The notes below the pieces were generated by a model. That model made no database searches, was not told where the DNA came from, and was given only the letters and a program-made list of their open reading frames with translations. DNA of 13,807 nt from DATKMS01 sp035541735 (GTDB lineage Bacteria > Desulfobacterota > Binatia > HRBIN30), in the NCBI GenBank assembly GCA_035541735.1, contig DATKMS010000122.1, forward strand, positions 1-13,807, given 5' to 3'. How positions within the stretch are numbered: position 1 is the stretch's first letter; each line of letters begins with the position of its first letter. Positions 9,501 to 13,807 of this stretch are shown in pieces. The position numbers were made by a program, and so were the translations under genes.

Positions 9501-10303
9501 CAGAGGGTGATTACCCCACCAACCAGCGAGCCGTTGCCACTGATGCGCTGCCCTTTGATGTCGTAGTCCCCACCAATGTTTTCCTGCCAGACGACCAGGT
9601 ACTGATTGCTCGCCGAACCGTGAGCAACCGCGGGAGCCGAGTCGTCCGTTAACCCCGTGGCGATGGCGATTGCACCGCCCTGGAGTGTTCCAGTGATGCT
9701 CAGACGCTGACCGTAGAGGTCGTGCTGAGCAAACTCGTCGCTGCCGACGCGACGCTCCCAGACGACCAGGTATTCTTCGTCGGCCGCGTTGAAGGCGATG
9801 GCCGGGTGGCTGTCGAGGTCGGTCGGCGTGGCGATGCCGATCTGACCGCCAATGAGGGTGCCGTCACTGGCGACGCGTTGGCCGTAGATGTCGTGGTCGG
9901 TGGCGGAAAACTCGTATTCCCAGACGACGAGGAACTCGTTCAGGACCGGGTTGTACGCCACATCAGGCGCCAGGCGATGGTTGCTCCCCTCGTACGAAAT
10001 GCCCAATCCGCCCCCCACGGTGCTGCCATCAGCGGCGACGCGCTGGCCATAGATGTCCCAGTCGGTCCCAAAGCCCCAGTGGTGATCTTCCCAGACCACC
10101 AGGTACTGGTCCGTCTGGCTGTTGTAGGCGATCGCCGGATCAACCTGGTCGTACTCCCAGCTGATGATCGGCACAGCCGCCGCATCCGCGCGCTGCGTGG
10201 AAGTGTCCGCCAGCGCCAAGGTCGCGCACACCAAAAGGCCCAGCGCGACCGGCCGCCGCGACAGCGCTGACACGACCAAAGTGTTCCTGAGCGCTGCAGC
10301 CAT
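596..10303 (-). CDS. Giant secreted multidomain metzincin-type metalloprotease/adhesin with propellers, Thr-Pro linkers and a dockerin-like C-terminus
   Basis: The product has 3235 residues, in frame throughout. Approximate residue map: signal peptide 1-43 (SRRPVAL, then a hydrophobic core at 19-32, AxA-type cleavage); seven YLVVWE/DIYGQRV repeats 45-415 (a seven-bladed propeller by count); Cna-B/SdrD-like domain 418-525; two Ig-like domains opening ITSPS-G-V 527-721; Thr/Pro linker 722-1038; seven repeats of form W...E-LAA...DLLVF...W-V-(D/N)(V/L)T--TG 1088-1445; Asp-box region 1446-2244 (SLDYGNTW, STDAGATW, SHDSGLHW, TDDCGQTW, SLDGGATY); Thr/Pro linker 2245-2323; Cna-B/carboxypeptidase-regulatory-like 2324-2450; CARDB-like region with VQGVEITQ near 2475 and ESDYTNN; metzincin protease with HEVGHNRGLRH at 2779-2789 and Met-turn Met2827; FnIII-like and PKD-like domains about 2980-3172; EF-hand pair 3173-3235. 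Zinc ligands would be H2779, H2783 and H2789, with E2780 as the general base. GAGGTGA precedes the ATG. The role in the cell is inferred: an extracellular protease or adhesin. Confidence 0.93.
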   Translation of the reverse strand: MAAALRNTLVVSALSRRPVALGLLVCATLALADTSTQRADAAAVPIISWEYDQVDPAIAYNSQTDQYLVVWEDHHWGFGTDWDIYGQRVAADGSTVGGGLGISYEGSNHRLAPDVAYNPVLNEFLVVWEYEFSATDHDIYGQRVASDGTLIGGQIGIATPTDLDSHPAIAFNAADEEYLVVWERRVGSDEFAQHDLYGQRLSITGTLQGGAIAIATGLTDDSAPAVAHGSASNQYLVVWQENIGGDYDIKGQRISGNGSLVGGVITLCGVSYDQVKPRLAFNDSANGFLAVWEDHRAAGWYIYGQRVNADGALAGGNFAISGDGTKSRLNPDVAYKAAIREYLVAFEYEYSASDHDVYRRRVASDATLPDSDAAVSAASSNEGRPSVAADKGQGYLVAWEDGRNSATMGVDIYGDIVRVPVFSGFVLFNFGTVPLNGVTVELYCSSDSVNLGSLIASTTTGSDGWFGLTALGTCGYYNVRETDRPGFTSLSATTVGGAAVNQNWVQYVYPLEGKTLTGNVFRDTNPVPTAAITSPSRGAVITGLVPVTGTANDTDLGLWVLDYGAGTDPVAFVNIGTGNTPVISGALGNWDTSVLPDGTYTLRLRAADAINQTAVTSVSVVLDATPPTSVITSPSSGAVVNGQLAVTGTALDAHLDSWILDYGAGERPSAWVTIASGSTAVVSGLLGTWNTVGLPDGTYSLRLRVTDQASHTSRYTVGVILQVPTATPTRTATATPTFSRTPTCTATYTATPAPTATRTPTPTFTATSTATATPTRTPTPTATATATYTATPTPSATRTPTLTFTATFTATATSTRTPTPTPTPTATYTATPTPSVTPTPTPTFTTTFTATATLTPSSTRTATATATYTATPPPSATPTPTPTFTATCTATATPTPTSTRTATATTTYTATPTPSATAATPTPTFTTTFTATATSTRTPTGTSIPTTSYTPTPTASATRTLTPRFTATSTATTTATRTPIATSTATPTASATRTPAPTLTATSLATATRTPTPTPTLPHTPTPAPSATSTPTPTSTAAPPAAICTLEDVSPDLGSTHYQAPHEPEFSSLWGKMLSLGATGIPGAVGPATSWNSLNGDVLVEHLAAADQDGHLILLYYYAGADWKAVDITEKTGAKIAIERPQSWLSYEGSVVFERLAAPAPNGDLLVFSWHSGSDWEVMNVSAATGYKITGPVASWITASDGVPVEHLAARATNDDLLVFFRWAGGAWGVADVTSITGQKVGGEPEGWKVIASGSETAEKVAIPAGDGSLLLFTYLPSTDWQVINLTTLTGQSVASPADVWFDPIALYEKLAARAPNGDLVIFYYDQIDLTWQVTNVTAVTGQSIGGPVAGWRTKSSTTVWWEHIAAAGPNQHVYVFYKPTGGTWGVVDVTNLTGTTITQRPTAWVAPAATFDFERVAAPSFDGRLYVFSFDPSSDWSVVNASVKAQGRTLYAAAPQAGVWKSLDYGNTWSQPTRPQPPQGEEATGTLDAPVVIDLAVSPTDPRIVFAATGDDHRTPSRTGVYRSTDAGATWSLVHQFYCGTDVQPVTQLLLAPGQASTVYAAGGCAIGMNTNNGAPGSWTEVVPPGIDGSRRVWHVAVSAELPGEVRRAFACGDGTLWYSHDSGLHWFEDTGTAGILPGGFCGASGTRGHIPGPQALAIDPTNPQRVYLAHPDHANGPSYFVHSNNPPDPVDGTHCNDTSANPFRGCGEGSLWYGDLTTFNPSNPGALSGAWSQLPGPPVYWNAGDSGSAFVQTHATANGYLVFFADKGTLHVSVGKPTGLGWHRLDGWDASRSYREQLPQNVSLVHADPHGLYVSPDADLTLTPGPHHGSVYAYNAELDKCLGGRLWYANDGGVYRTDDCGQTWINTLTGLHTLAAVNVAADVEASNDPGEPNPPPALYFGTGDNDAFYSLDGGATYQPPYEECGDCDAWFADPGQRDRVFRLSPRGLKGNQIVGAFDVFLNAAGHPDAKNQPTYRVYYDTGIVDFAVSWAVAAGYRPVIPTLSGETPLANGDYITIRQIGSTRRVLLRARDSFNTASPWAQEKTDLPNTARVVQAAGGHTSPTYYVGDGTRLWRSHRAGNGDVDRWDPIVPGGGATVASRFFVNPYDANEIYIIDNNAIRHTTNGTQAAVAWAIDPLLGAAVNPGGEFSYDCPYTDRNIELPARCVLNDMVFDREAPQTRFAVGIAGVFYSGDGVNWFRLLETRAMPSRPRAAWFDRYTDPNDRSLYIALDGRGLMRCQPIPAVAPSPIPTATLTPTPTRTSLATCTATPTYTALPTPTPTPIGPPIPTPTFTPPPTPTFTRIATKTVTPTPTPTVTPPPKEWMFRGVVLGPKDGRKRLLRGVRVSLYRSVDSMELGERLASSVTGADGAFSMRVLNEPNAGVVYYFLALDDPNYAIADIIPGPNAERADQWIRYTKPAPGEHSENQIEVRDSGLAPVATLPDIVAVWNGPAVFIQPAGPINAGGSPLDLYVQGVEITQATQCFAPGAGFTSCSDNSLPLASGRATAVRVYIGHQGGPVANCAASPPSQILLEQVPVALTWFTPLSVSGVPGGVGLWGGPSAVQYVDVRCATKLDDPADPAGSLRANTWGSATFIIPNPAGDALVVRATVNDDPTKYLESDYTNNSSGFLSAPLEARQPWKVKWALIDYQPWASKFYPPYTGPRFADAGVVGGVSDLMKDMYPMPVEYAQSATIQHLGPDARDDQDFLLYSLAFIQMFMSSQPDSLFGWLPRGAEDDAASTPLLLGYAQIGGAAGFGVDHRNAAGLPDKMDQALAHEVGHNRGLRHIDTGKELCWPFGTDASIRETGFTVTSQSVLRADQHDLMHSQQLAWLSPYTWMRLAGKPYSKAWAKVGAGCATSAYGNALPVQVNMSQAVMLVHGTVYRDGSATIESPFITAGSPTPDVSAEAPYCLELQSDDGAVLASHCFDLPFVNVETEAPTDAASFAAALPFDDAAAWLVLRYGPTLLAARGRSIRPPELQVLSVDPGPPASHSLSLTWAATSGDQDNNPLRYAVLYSPDAGTSWTPVAVDLDASGIDLDTSSWAGSDQAQVRVLVSDGFLTSAGDSYLFSVPRKPPAVWITTPAGGAVVQPLAALVLTGHASDLEDGELSGASLVWTLDGNRMLGNGSQLFLPGLNTEPGAHEVALTVTDHDGMQSSAHVQVTVTALPSCVGDCNEDDSVTVGEIVRGVNIALGTADMSECPLADSSGEGQVTIDELIQAVSAALSGCVRVP
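3336..3557 (-). repeat. Second Thr/Pro-rich linker coding segment
   Basis: About 75 codons of alternating Thr, Pro and small residues (PTPTPT, PPPTPTFT) lie between the Asp-box region and the Cna-B-like domain of the giant protein. Unlike the first linker it has no clear long period. It separates the propeller half of the protein from the protease half. Confidence 0.7.
7469..8071 (-). repeat. Tandem 120-bp repeat encoding a 40-residue Thr/Pro linker unit, five copies
   Basis: Five consecutive units start at 8071, 7951, 7831, 7711 and 7591, reading down the minus strand. The first four are exactly 120 bp and the fifth is 123 bp. Each encodes TATYTATP-P-AT-TPTPTF followed by T-TFTATAT and ends with a variable Thr/Pro/Arg tail. 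The Tyr and Phe residues recur at fixed positions, which gives a higher-order period over the simple TPT pattern. More diverged copies flank the array at 7190-7468 and 8072-8140. All copies keep the reading frame. Such Thr/Pro stretches usually act as stiff extended spacers in secreted proteins. Confidence 0.85.
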
Positions 10304-10307
10304 GGCT

Positions 10308-10313
10308 CACCTC
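10308..10313 (-). promoter_or_regulatory. Ribosome binding site of the giant gene
   Basis: GAGGTG on the minus strand ends four bases before the ATG at 10303. Together with the typical signal peptide that follows, it supports this start codon. Confidence 0.6.
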
Positions 10314-10362
10314 GCGCGCGTCTCCTCGAGGATCCAGCGCCGGTGAGCCTGCCGGTGTGCGG

Positions 10363-10404
10363 CGCGAGGTCGCTTTTCCCTCCTGCCTCGCGTCGGAAGG
10401 GAAA
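10363..10404 (-). promoter_or_regulatory. Possible H-type pseudoknot or alternative hairpins in the giant gene's leader
   Basis: Two perfect 7-bp pairings interleave. TTTCCCT (10404-10398) pairs with AGGGAAA (10381-10375). CGCGAGG (10392-10386) pairs with CCTCGCG (10369-10363). The order a-b-a'-b', with connectors of 5, 4 and 5 bases, is that of an H-type pseudoknot. The two stems could instead form as competing hairpins. The element ends 60 bases before the start codon. It matches no riboswitch class I know. A further GC-rich pairing, gcgccg (10337-10342) with cggcgc (10360-10365), would compete with one arm. Confidence 0.35.
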
Positions 10405-10482
10405 CGTGCTCCGGTGGGTCGTACATCCCTGGCCCCGTTCGGCGTCCGAGAGGAGAGCATAAGACGCACCACGTGATGGGCG

Positions 10483-10499
10483 ACACACTTGTTGTGTGT
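10483..10499. repeat. Inverted repeat ACACAC-TTGTT-GTGTGT
   Basis: Perfect 6-bp arms flank a 5-base centre, 180 bases upstream of the giant gene's start. It may be an operator or a chance structure. No T-run follows on either strand, so it does not look like an intrinsic terminator. Confidence 0.3.
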
Positions 10500-10585
10500 T
10501 CCACACGGACGCACGGCGACGTGGCTGCGCTCTTGGGAAGCACATTCTGAGTTGTTGGAAGCGCGAGAGACGCAAGCTCTGCACG

Positions 10586-10608
10586 TTGAGTCGCGTCCGG
10601 TGACTCAA
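10586..10608. repeat. Inverted repeat TTGAGTC-N9-GACTCAA
   Basis: Perfect 7-bp arms (10586-10592 and 10602-10608) flank a 9-base centre. The right arm overlaps a second small palindrome, TGACTCAAGTCA (10601-10612). Its position, about 285 bases upstream of the giant gene, would suit a regulator site, but no T-tract suggests a terminator. Confidence 0.3.
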
Positions 10609-11080
10609 GTCATGCATCGAGTGATCAGATGACTTTCTTTCTTGTGGTTACTGTGGGCTCTGCACGAGACCCTGCGCTTTGAGACCACCGCTCAAGCCGG
10701 TGATTGCGATTTCCGGCTTCGATGAGGAGGCCGCGCACGGCCATGCGGCTGCGCGCAATCCGCACCCGTACCGCTTTATTTCGCGAGTCTGGTCAACCCT
10801 GCCGTGCGCGAGCCCGCTGAGGTTTTCCTGTAGCGTGCGCATCCACTTGTGAACGGTGCTCGCCATAATCACAAATGACTCACCGAACGACTTCGTCCCA
10901 CTCGCCCCTACGTCCCCGACTCCCCTCGCTGCTTGCCGAAATCCGCGCCAGGTATGGTAGACACCCGTGCGAGAAGACACGGCTCGTTGACTGGTGTCTG
11001 AGACCAATCCACGGCTTAACAAGAACGGTGACGGCATGATGACTGCGCACGGTACCTTCGCCAAGGATGGCCGACGACCG

Positions 11081-11917
11081 ATGCGCCGCGCGGCGTTGGT
11101 CGGTCCGCCGTATCTCGCCCTGGTCGTTCTGGCCGGCTGCACCGGATCGATCGCCCACCTCCACCCGTTTGACGGCATGCGGCCGGTGCACTGCGCCCGC
11201 GGCGACGCGGCAGAGGCCCTCGAATTGCGCTATCTCGGCGCCGGGGGCGTCCTGATGCGCTGGAACGGACACGCCATTATGACGGCACCGTTCTACTCGA
11301 ATCCTGGGCTGCTGCAGGTCGGCTTGGGTCTGCCGATCTCACCCAACACCGAGCGCATTGATACGCACCTGCCGGCGATCGATGACGTCGAGGCCATCCT
11401 GGTCGGCCACTCGCACTACGACCATTTGATGGACGCGGTGTATGTCGCGCGGAAGCGCACGCCCCGCAGGCCGTGTTCTACGGCAACGACACGATGGCGC
11501 ACCTTCTCGCGGCACGCCCGCTGCTGCGTGGACGCGTGGTGGCGATGGATGCGGAGGCGGGCGATTGGTGGCAGGAGGGGCGCTGGGAGTACGTCGCCGA
11601 TCGGTCCATCCGTTTCATGGCGTTGCGCTCGGAGCATGCGCCGCACTTCCTCGGCATCAAGATGTTCGGCGGCAGCGTCGACACCGACCAGTTGCGGCTG
11701 CCGTGCACGGCCTATGGCTGGAAGGAGGGGCAGACACTGGCGTTCCTCATCGACTTTCTGGGCCCCGACGGGAGCGTCCGGCTGCGCCTGTATTACCAGG
11801 CGCGGCCAGCAATCCGCCTGCCGGCTTCCCTCCCCCCTTCGAGAGTACGCTCGCCCAACCGGTCGATGTCGCCATCCTGTGCGTGGCCTCCTTCGGCGAG
11901 GTCGACAACCACCCGAT
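11081..11917 (+). pseudogene. Broken metallo-beta-lactamase-fold lipoprotein gene (frameshifted and 3' truncated)
   Basis: From the ATG at 11081 the product begins with an Arg-Arg n-region, a hydrophobic stretch and the lipobox LAGC (Cys20), so it would be a lipoprotein. The hydrolase motif GHSHYDH gives metal ligands H110, H112, D114 and H115. The protein then continues in two other frames. Near 11454 one base is missing, after which AHAPQAVFYGNDTMAHLL reads on, including ALRSEHAPHF. Near 11800 another base is missing, after which SNPPAGFPPPF and VDVAILCVASFGEVDNHP follow. Each switch is repaired by adding one base. After about 11917 similarity to this family stops and a different gene begins, so the C-terminal part is absent. 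The substrate is unknown. In-frame ATGs at 11036 and 11039 and a possible GTG at 10994 are alternative starts. The family call is firm; whether the breaks are biological is open. Confidence 0.75.
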
Positions 11918-12515
11918 CTCTACCCCGAGTACGTATCGGCATTCTCCCCGGAGGATCTGTATTCCAATTTGTTGGGCATCAAGATGGCGAGTGGAATCCT
12001 CACGCAGAGCGACAGCGCCGCGGCCGAGAGTCTCCTACGATCAGGATATGGACCTCTGGCTGCAAACCACGCTACGCTACCTGCAGCCGGTATCGGCGGC
12101 TGCGGGAGAAGCGGCAGCCTATCTCGTCGACGGTGTGTGGTGGGATTCCAAGACACGTCTGCCCAATCCACGGTTGGTCTTGCGGCGGAATCTTGATGCG
12201 GGCAACGAGATCGCGCCGTGGCAGATCTCGCGCGCTTACAGCTCGCCAGAGATGACCGCGTGGGTCGATAAAGAGTGCGGCGGGAGCGAGCGTCCCCTGA
12301 TCCTGCGGTACGGGAACGCCGCGCACGGGGTCCAGTGTGCGGACCTGCTAACCCTCGAAATCGACGTCGACGTCCCCGATGAGTTTCCGTTCCCCCGGCC
12401 GGGCTCGACGCAGATTACCCAGGCGGATTTCCCCGCCATCATCGAAGCCGTTCGTGCGAAGGCCGTGAAGCTCTTGGGTCCGGGAAGCGACCGCCCCGAG
12501 CGCGATGCGCGCTGA
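11918..12515 (+). pseudogene. 3' part of a DUF4056-like gene, frameshifted and fused behind the MBL fragment
   Basis: Reading LYPEYVSAFSPEDLYSN followed by LLGIKMASGIL from 11918, then SYDQDMDLWLQTTLRYLQ after a frame change near 12031-12034, the product resembles the C-terminal half of DUF4056 domain proteins as I recall them. Supporting motifs are the EDLYSNLLG block and VDGVWWDS with LVLRRNLDAGNEIAPW. The frame change needs one base removed or two added. The gene ends at a TGA at 12513-12515 after AVKLLGPG. There is no start codon or N-terminal half: the sequence joins directly to the metallo-hydrolase fragment within 11912-11920. The function of DUF4056 is unknown to me. An alternative is an unfamiliar natural two-domain protein, but the frame changes argue against an intact one. 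Confidence 0.6.
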
Positions 12516-12553
12516 GGTTGATCGTGTCGGTGAGGTACGCGGTGAGCAGATCA

Positions 12554-12909
12554 TTATTGCCGTCCTCCGCTCGCGCTATCGAGGAAGGTTGCACATTCGC
12601 GCCGAAGCACCGGAACGTCGGTCTCGACAAGCGCCCAGACGATCGCGTCATCCCCCATCGGGTACTCGTGCGTCAGCTGATTGCGGAAGTCGACGATCCG
12701 TCGCGCATGGGTAATGGCGTCGAAAGTTTCCGGTGCCCTACGAGAGAGCGCCACGATCGCCTCCCCGATGATGATGAACTCACGTTCGACGGACGAGCGG
12801 ACGAGTCGGTTGGCTTGATACGTCACGAGATCGAGCCCGCGGACGCAATTGCAATCGCATCGCAGGCCGCGACGATATCAGCGAGGTAGGCGCGCGAATC
12901 ACGCGGCAT
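12554..12909 (-). pseudogene. HEPN toxin (HepT-like) gene with a single-base frameshift
   Basis: The ATG at 12909 overlaps the end of the antitoxin gene by 11 bases. It opens with MPRDSRAYLADIVAACDAI, the usual first helix of HEPN/HepT proteins, but meets a TGA at 12825-12823 after 28 codons. The rest lies in the neighbouring frame: TYQANRLVRSSVEREFIIIGEA, then RNQLTHEY, ending at TAA 12554-12556. Adding one base near 12826 restores 118 residues, normal for the family. RNQLTHEY matches the RX4HXY motif of HepT RNases: R76 and H81 would be catalytic, and Y83 the tyrosine AMPylated by MntA in studied systems. A GTG at 12826 could start a 90-residue product lacking the first helix. As written the toxin is broken. 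Confidence 0.82.
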
Positions 12910-13207
12910 AGAGCGGCCGCTTCGTGCGTTCGATGTCCCGTGCGATGTAGGGATTCTTCACGGCTCCCACCATGACCAGATCTACTTCGCGCTTCAGCAA
13001 TTGGCGCAGTTCGTCCAGCAGCCCGAAATACGCCTCGACCCGCGCATATGGCTCCATTCGCTCGAAGTCGACGAGGAGATCTAGATCGCTGTCGTCGGCC
13101 TTGAAGTCCTCGCGGAGTGCTGAACCGAAGACCTCCAGGCGTGCCACGTGGTGACGCGCACACGCCGCGGCGATGGCTTCACGCTTGCCCTGCAGGAGAC
13201 CGATCAT
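12899..13207 (-). CDS. MntA-like nucleotidyltransferase antitoxin (minimal nucleotidyltransferase)
   Basis: This 102-residue protein has the minimal nucleotidyltransferase signature GSALREDF followed by SDLDLLVDF. The Gly-Ser is at 28-29, the metal-binding DxD pair is D41 and D43, and a third acidic residue lies at D76 in EVDLV. In characterised HepT-MntA pairs this enzyme neutralises the HEPN RNase by adding AMP to its tyrosine. The gene lies just upstream of the HEPN gene and overlaps it by 11 bases, the standard operon order. AGAGGTG sits a few bases before the ATG. All active-site residues are present and the length is normal, so the antitoxin appears intact even though its toxin partner is frameshifted. 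A palindrome upstream suggests autoregulation. Confidence 0.9.
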   Translation of the reverse strand: MIGLLQGKREAIAAACARHHVARLEVFGSALREDFKADDSDLDLLVDFERMEPYARVEAYFGLLDELRQLLKREVDLVMVGAVKNPYIARDIERTKRPLYAA

Positions 13208-13211
13208 ATTG

Positions 13212-13219
13212 CACCTCTC
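13212..13219 (-). promoter_or_regulatory. Ribosome binding site of the MntA-like gene
   Basis: GAGAGGTG on the minus strand ends four bases before the ATG at 13207 and supports that start. Confidence 0.55.
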
Positions 13220-13225
13220 GTCCCA

Positions 13226-13231
13226 ATCTTA
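13226..13231 (-). promoter_or_regulatory. Possible -10 box of the toxin-antitoxin operon
   Basis: TAAGAT on the minus strand lies about 20 bases before the start codon, with a poor -35 match (TGGCAT) 17 bases further up. The palindrome at 13257-13274 lies directly upstream of that -35 position, where a bound regulator could affect the promoter. The call rests on a short motif only. Confidence 0.25.
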
Positions 13232-13256
13232 CCCGCGGCGCGTTGAGGATGCCATC

Positions 13257-13274
13257 GGCATGTCGAGACATGCC
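13257..13274. promoter_or_regulatory. 18-bp palindrome upstream of the toxin-antitoxin operon, candidate operator
   Basis: GGCATGTC-GA-GACATGCC has perfect 8-bp arms and lies 50-67 bases upstream of the MntA-like start. An overlapping smaller repeat, ATGCC-ATC-GGCAT, shares its left arm. Toxin-antitoxin operons are often autorepressed through such sites. No DNA-binding gene is visible here, so the regulator is unknown. Confidence 0.45.
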
Positions 13275-13504
13275 TCATCCCAGTTGTTCCATCTTCTTCC
13301 TGCGACTGCGCGCCAGACGCTGCGAGCGCGCGGCCCGTTAGCGGCGTCTCGCCTGGCTCGTCGAGCACCGCACGCTCGATCTTCCCCGACACGAAGAAGA
13401 GATCGCGCGTGCCAAACGTCCGCATCCATGCCGTGATCCCGTCACGCAGGCTGCACGAGGATAAGCTGCGGGGGGCGACAATGCAGAGGCGCACGGGAGA
13501 CGAG

Positions 13505-13807
13505 TCAGTCAAATACTTTCTTCACGGCGGCGGCTGCCGATGCGGCGCGGGCGGGGTCGTGGATCGCCTCGTTCTTGGCCAAGTGCGCGAACATCTGCAT
13601 GGCGAAGCCGCCGTCCAAGTCATCGGCGATCCGCCGCTTCCACGGCCGCCGCAAGATCTGAGTCGTCAGGCGTCGCGTGACCTGGGGTTGGCTCATGATA
13701 TGGTCGGCGAGCTTCCACGCCCTATCCAGAAGCTGATCCCGGGGCAGAACTTCGTTCACCATTCCGTATGCGAGCGCCAGTTTGGCATCGATCTGCTGAC
13801 CCGTGAT
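13505..13807 (-). CDS. Enoyl-CoA hydratase/isomerase (crotonase) family protein, C-terminal 100 residues
   Basis: The frame is open from the window edge to a TGA at 13507-13505. It begins ITGQQIDAKLALAYGMVNEVLP, the conserved C-terminal core of crotonases (the family pattern is TG--I-A--A---G-V--V-P). Helical segments such as LLDRAWKLADHI and a typical C-terminal tail containing FAHLAKNEAIHDPARA follow. Family members hydrate or isomerise acyl-CoA thioesters in fatty acid or aromatic catabolism. The oxyanion-hole and catalytic residues lie outside the window, so the exact reaction cannot be stated. No linkage to the neighbouring toxin-antitoxin pair is evident beyond shared strand. Confidence 0.88.
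   Translation of the reverse strand: MTGQQIDAKLALAYGMVNEVLPRDQLLDRAWKLADHIMSQPQVTRRLTTQILRRPWKRRIADDLDGGFAMQMFAHLAKNEAIHDPARAASAAAAVKKVFD

Larger units (their letters stand above)
10304..11080. other. Divergent intergenic region with no convincing gene
   Basis: This spacer lies between the start of the giant gene and the start of the broken lipoprotein gene. I see no recognisable protein, tRNA or transposon. It holds several inverted repeats, listed separately. On the minus strand a 72-codon frame at 10648-10866 is open, but it has no ribosome site and no family I recognise. A TTGACT box at 10987-10992 on the plus strand has no good -10 partner. Promoters for both flanking genes should lie here but I cannot place them. 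Confidence 0.5.
13208..13504. other. Intergenic region between the crotonase and toxin-antitoxin genes
   Basis: About 300 bases with no confident gene. A minus-strand frame from a TTG at 13512 down to 13204 (102 codons) overlaps the crotonase stop, has no ribosome site I can place, and matches no family I know. It could be a remnant. The operon-proximal part holds the palindrome and putative promoter listed separately. Confidence 0.45.

Noticed and set aside
10648..11178. Minus-strand frame of 176 codons upstream of the giant gene
   Set aside because: Its first part is antisense to the lipoprotein gene. The last 72 codons (10866-10648) look mildly protein-like but have no ribosome site and no family I recognise.
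12899..13207. Nucleotidyltransferase considered as an aminoglycoside or kanamycin-type resistance enzyme
   Set aside because: At 102 residues it has only the minimal core, and it is paired with a HEPN gene, so MntA-like is the better call.

Overview
The window is high-GC bacterial DNA. It carries one giant gene for a secreted multidomain protein, flanked by short partial or damaged genes. Three traits of the giant protein point to an uncultured soil or sediment lineage of the Desulfobacterota/Myxococcota/Binatota kind: Thr-Pro linkers, propeller repeats, and a two-loop calcium-binding C-terminus with the pattern VGDCN...VTVGEIVRGVNIALG. This placement rests on remembered family patterns, not a search.

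Layout from left to right. (1) 1-501, minus strand: a YbhB/YbcL (PEBP) family protein, cut by the window edge, with a possible signal peptide and a second strong internal start. (2) 596-10303, minus strand: a 3235-residue exported protein. Its order is signal peptide, seven-repeat propeller, Cna-B-like domain, two Ig-like domains, a Thr/Pro linker built on a 120-bp tandem repeat, a second seven-repeat propeller, an Asp-box (sortilin/BNR-like) region, a second Thr/Pro linker, a Cna-B/carboxypeptidase-regulatory-like domain, a CARDB-like domain, a metzincin protease with a complete HExxHxxGxxH motif, two more beta-sandwich domains and a dockerin-like EF-hand pair. (3) 10304-11080: a gene-poor spacer between divergent genes. 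It includes a possible H-type RNA pseudoknot about 60 bases before the giant gene's start. (4) 11081-12515, plus strand: broken coding sequence. A metallo-beta-lactamase-fold lipoprotein gene with two internal frameshifts runs into the 3' part of a different, DUF4056-like gene that has a further frameshift. (5) 12554-13207, minus strand: a HepT-MntA type HEPN/nucleotidyltransferase toxin-antitoxin pair. The antitoxin is intact and the toxin is frameshifted. An 18-bp palindrome lies just upstream. (6) 13505-13807, minus strand: the C-terminal 100 residues of an enoyl-CoA hydratase/isomerase, cut by the window edge.

The genes do not form one pathway. The giant protein probably acts outside the cell in adhesion or proteolysis. 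The region from 11.4 to 12.9 kb is a patch of gene decay or of local sequence error. It contrasts with the adjoining 9.7 kb that stays in frame throughout.
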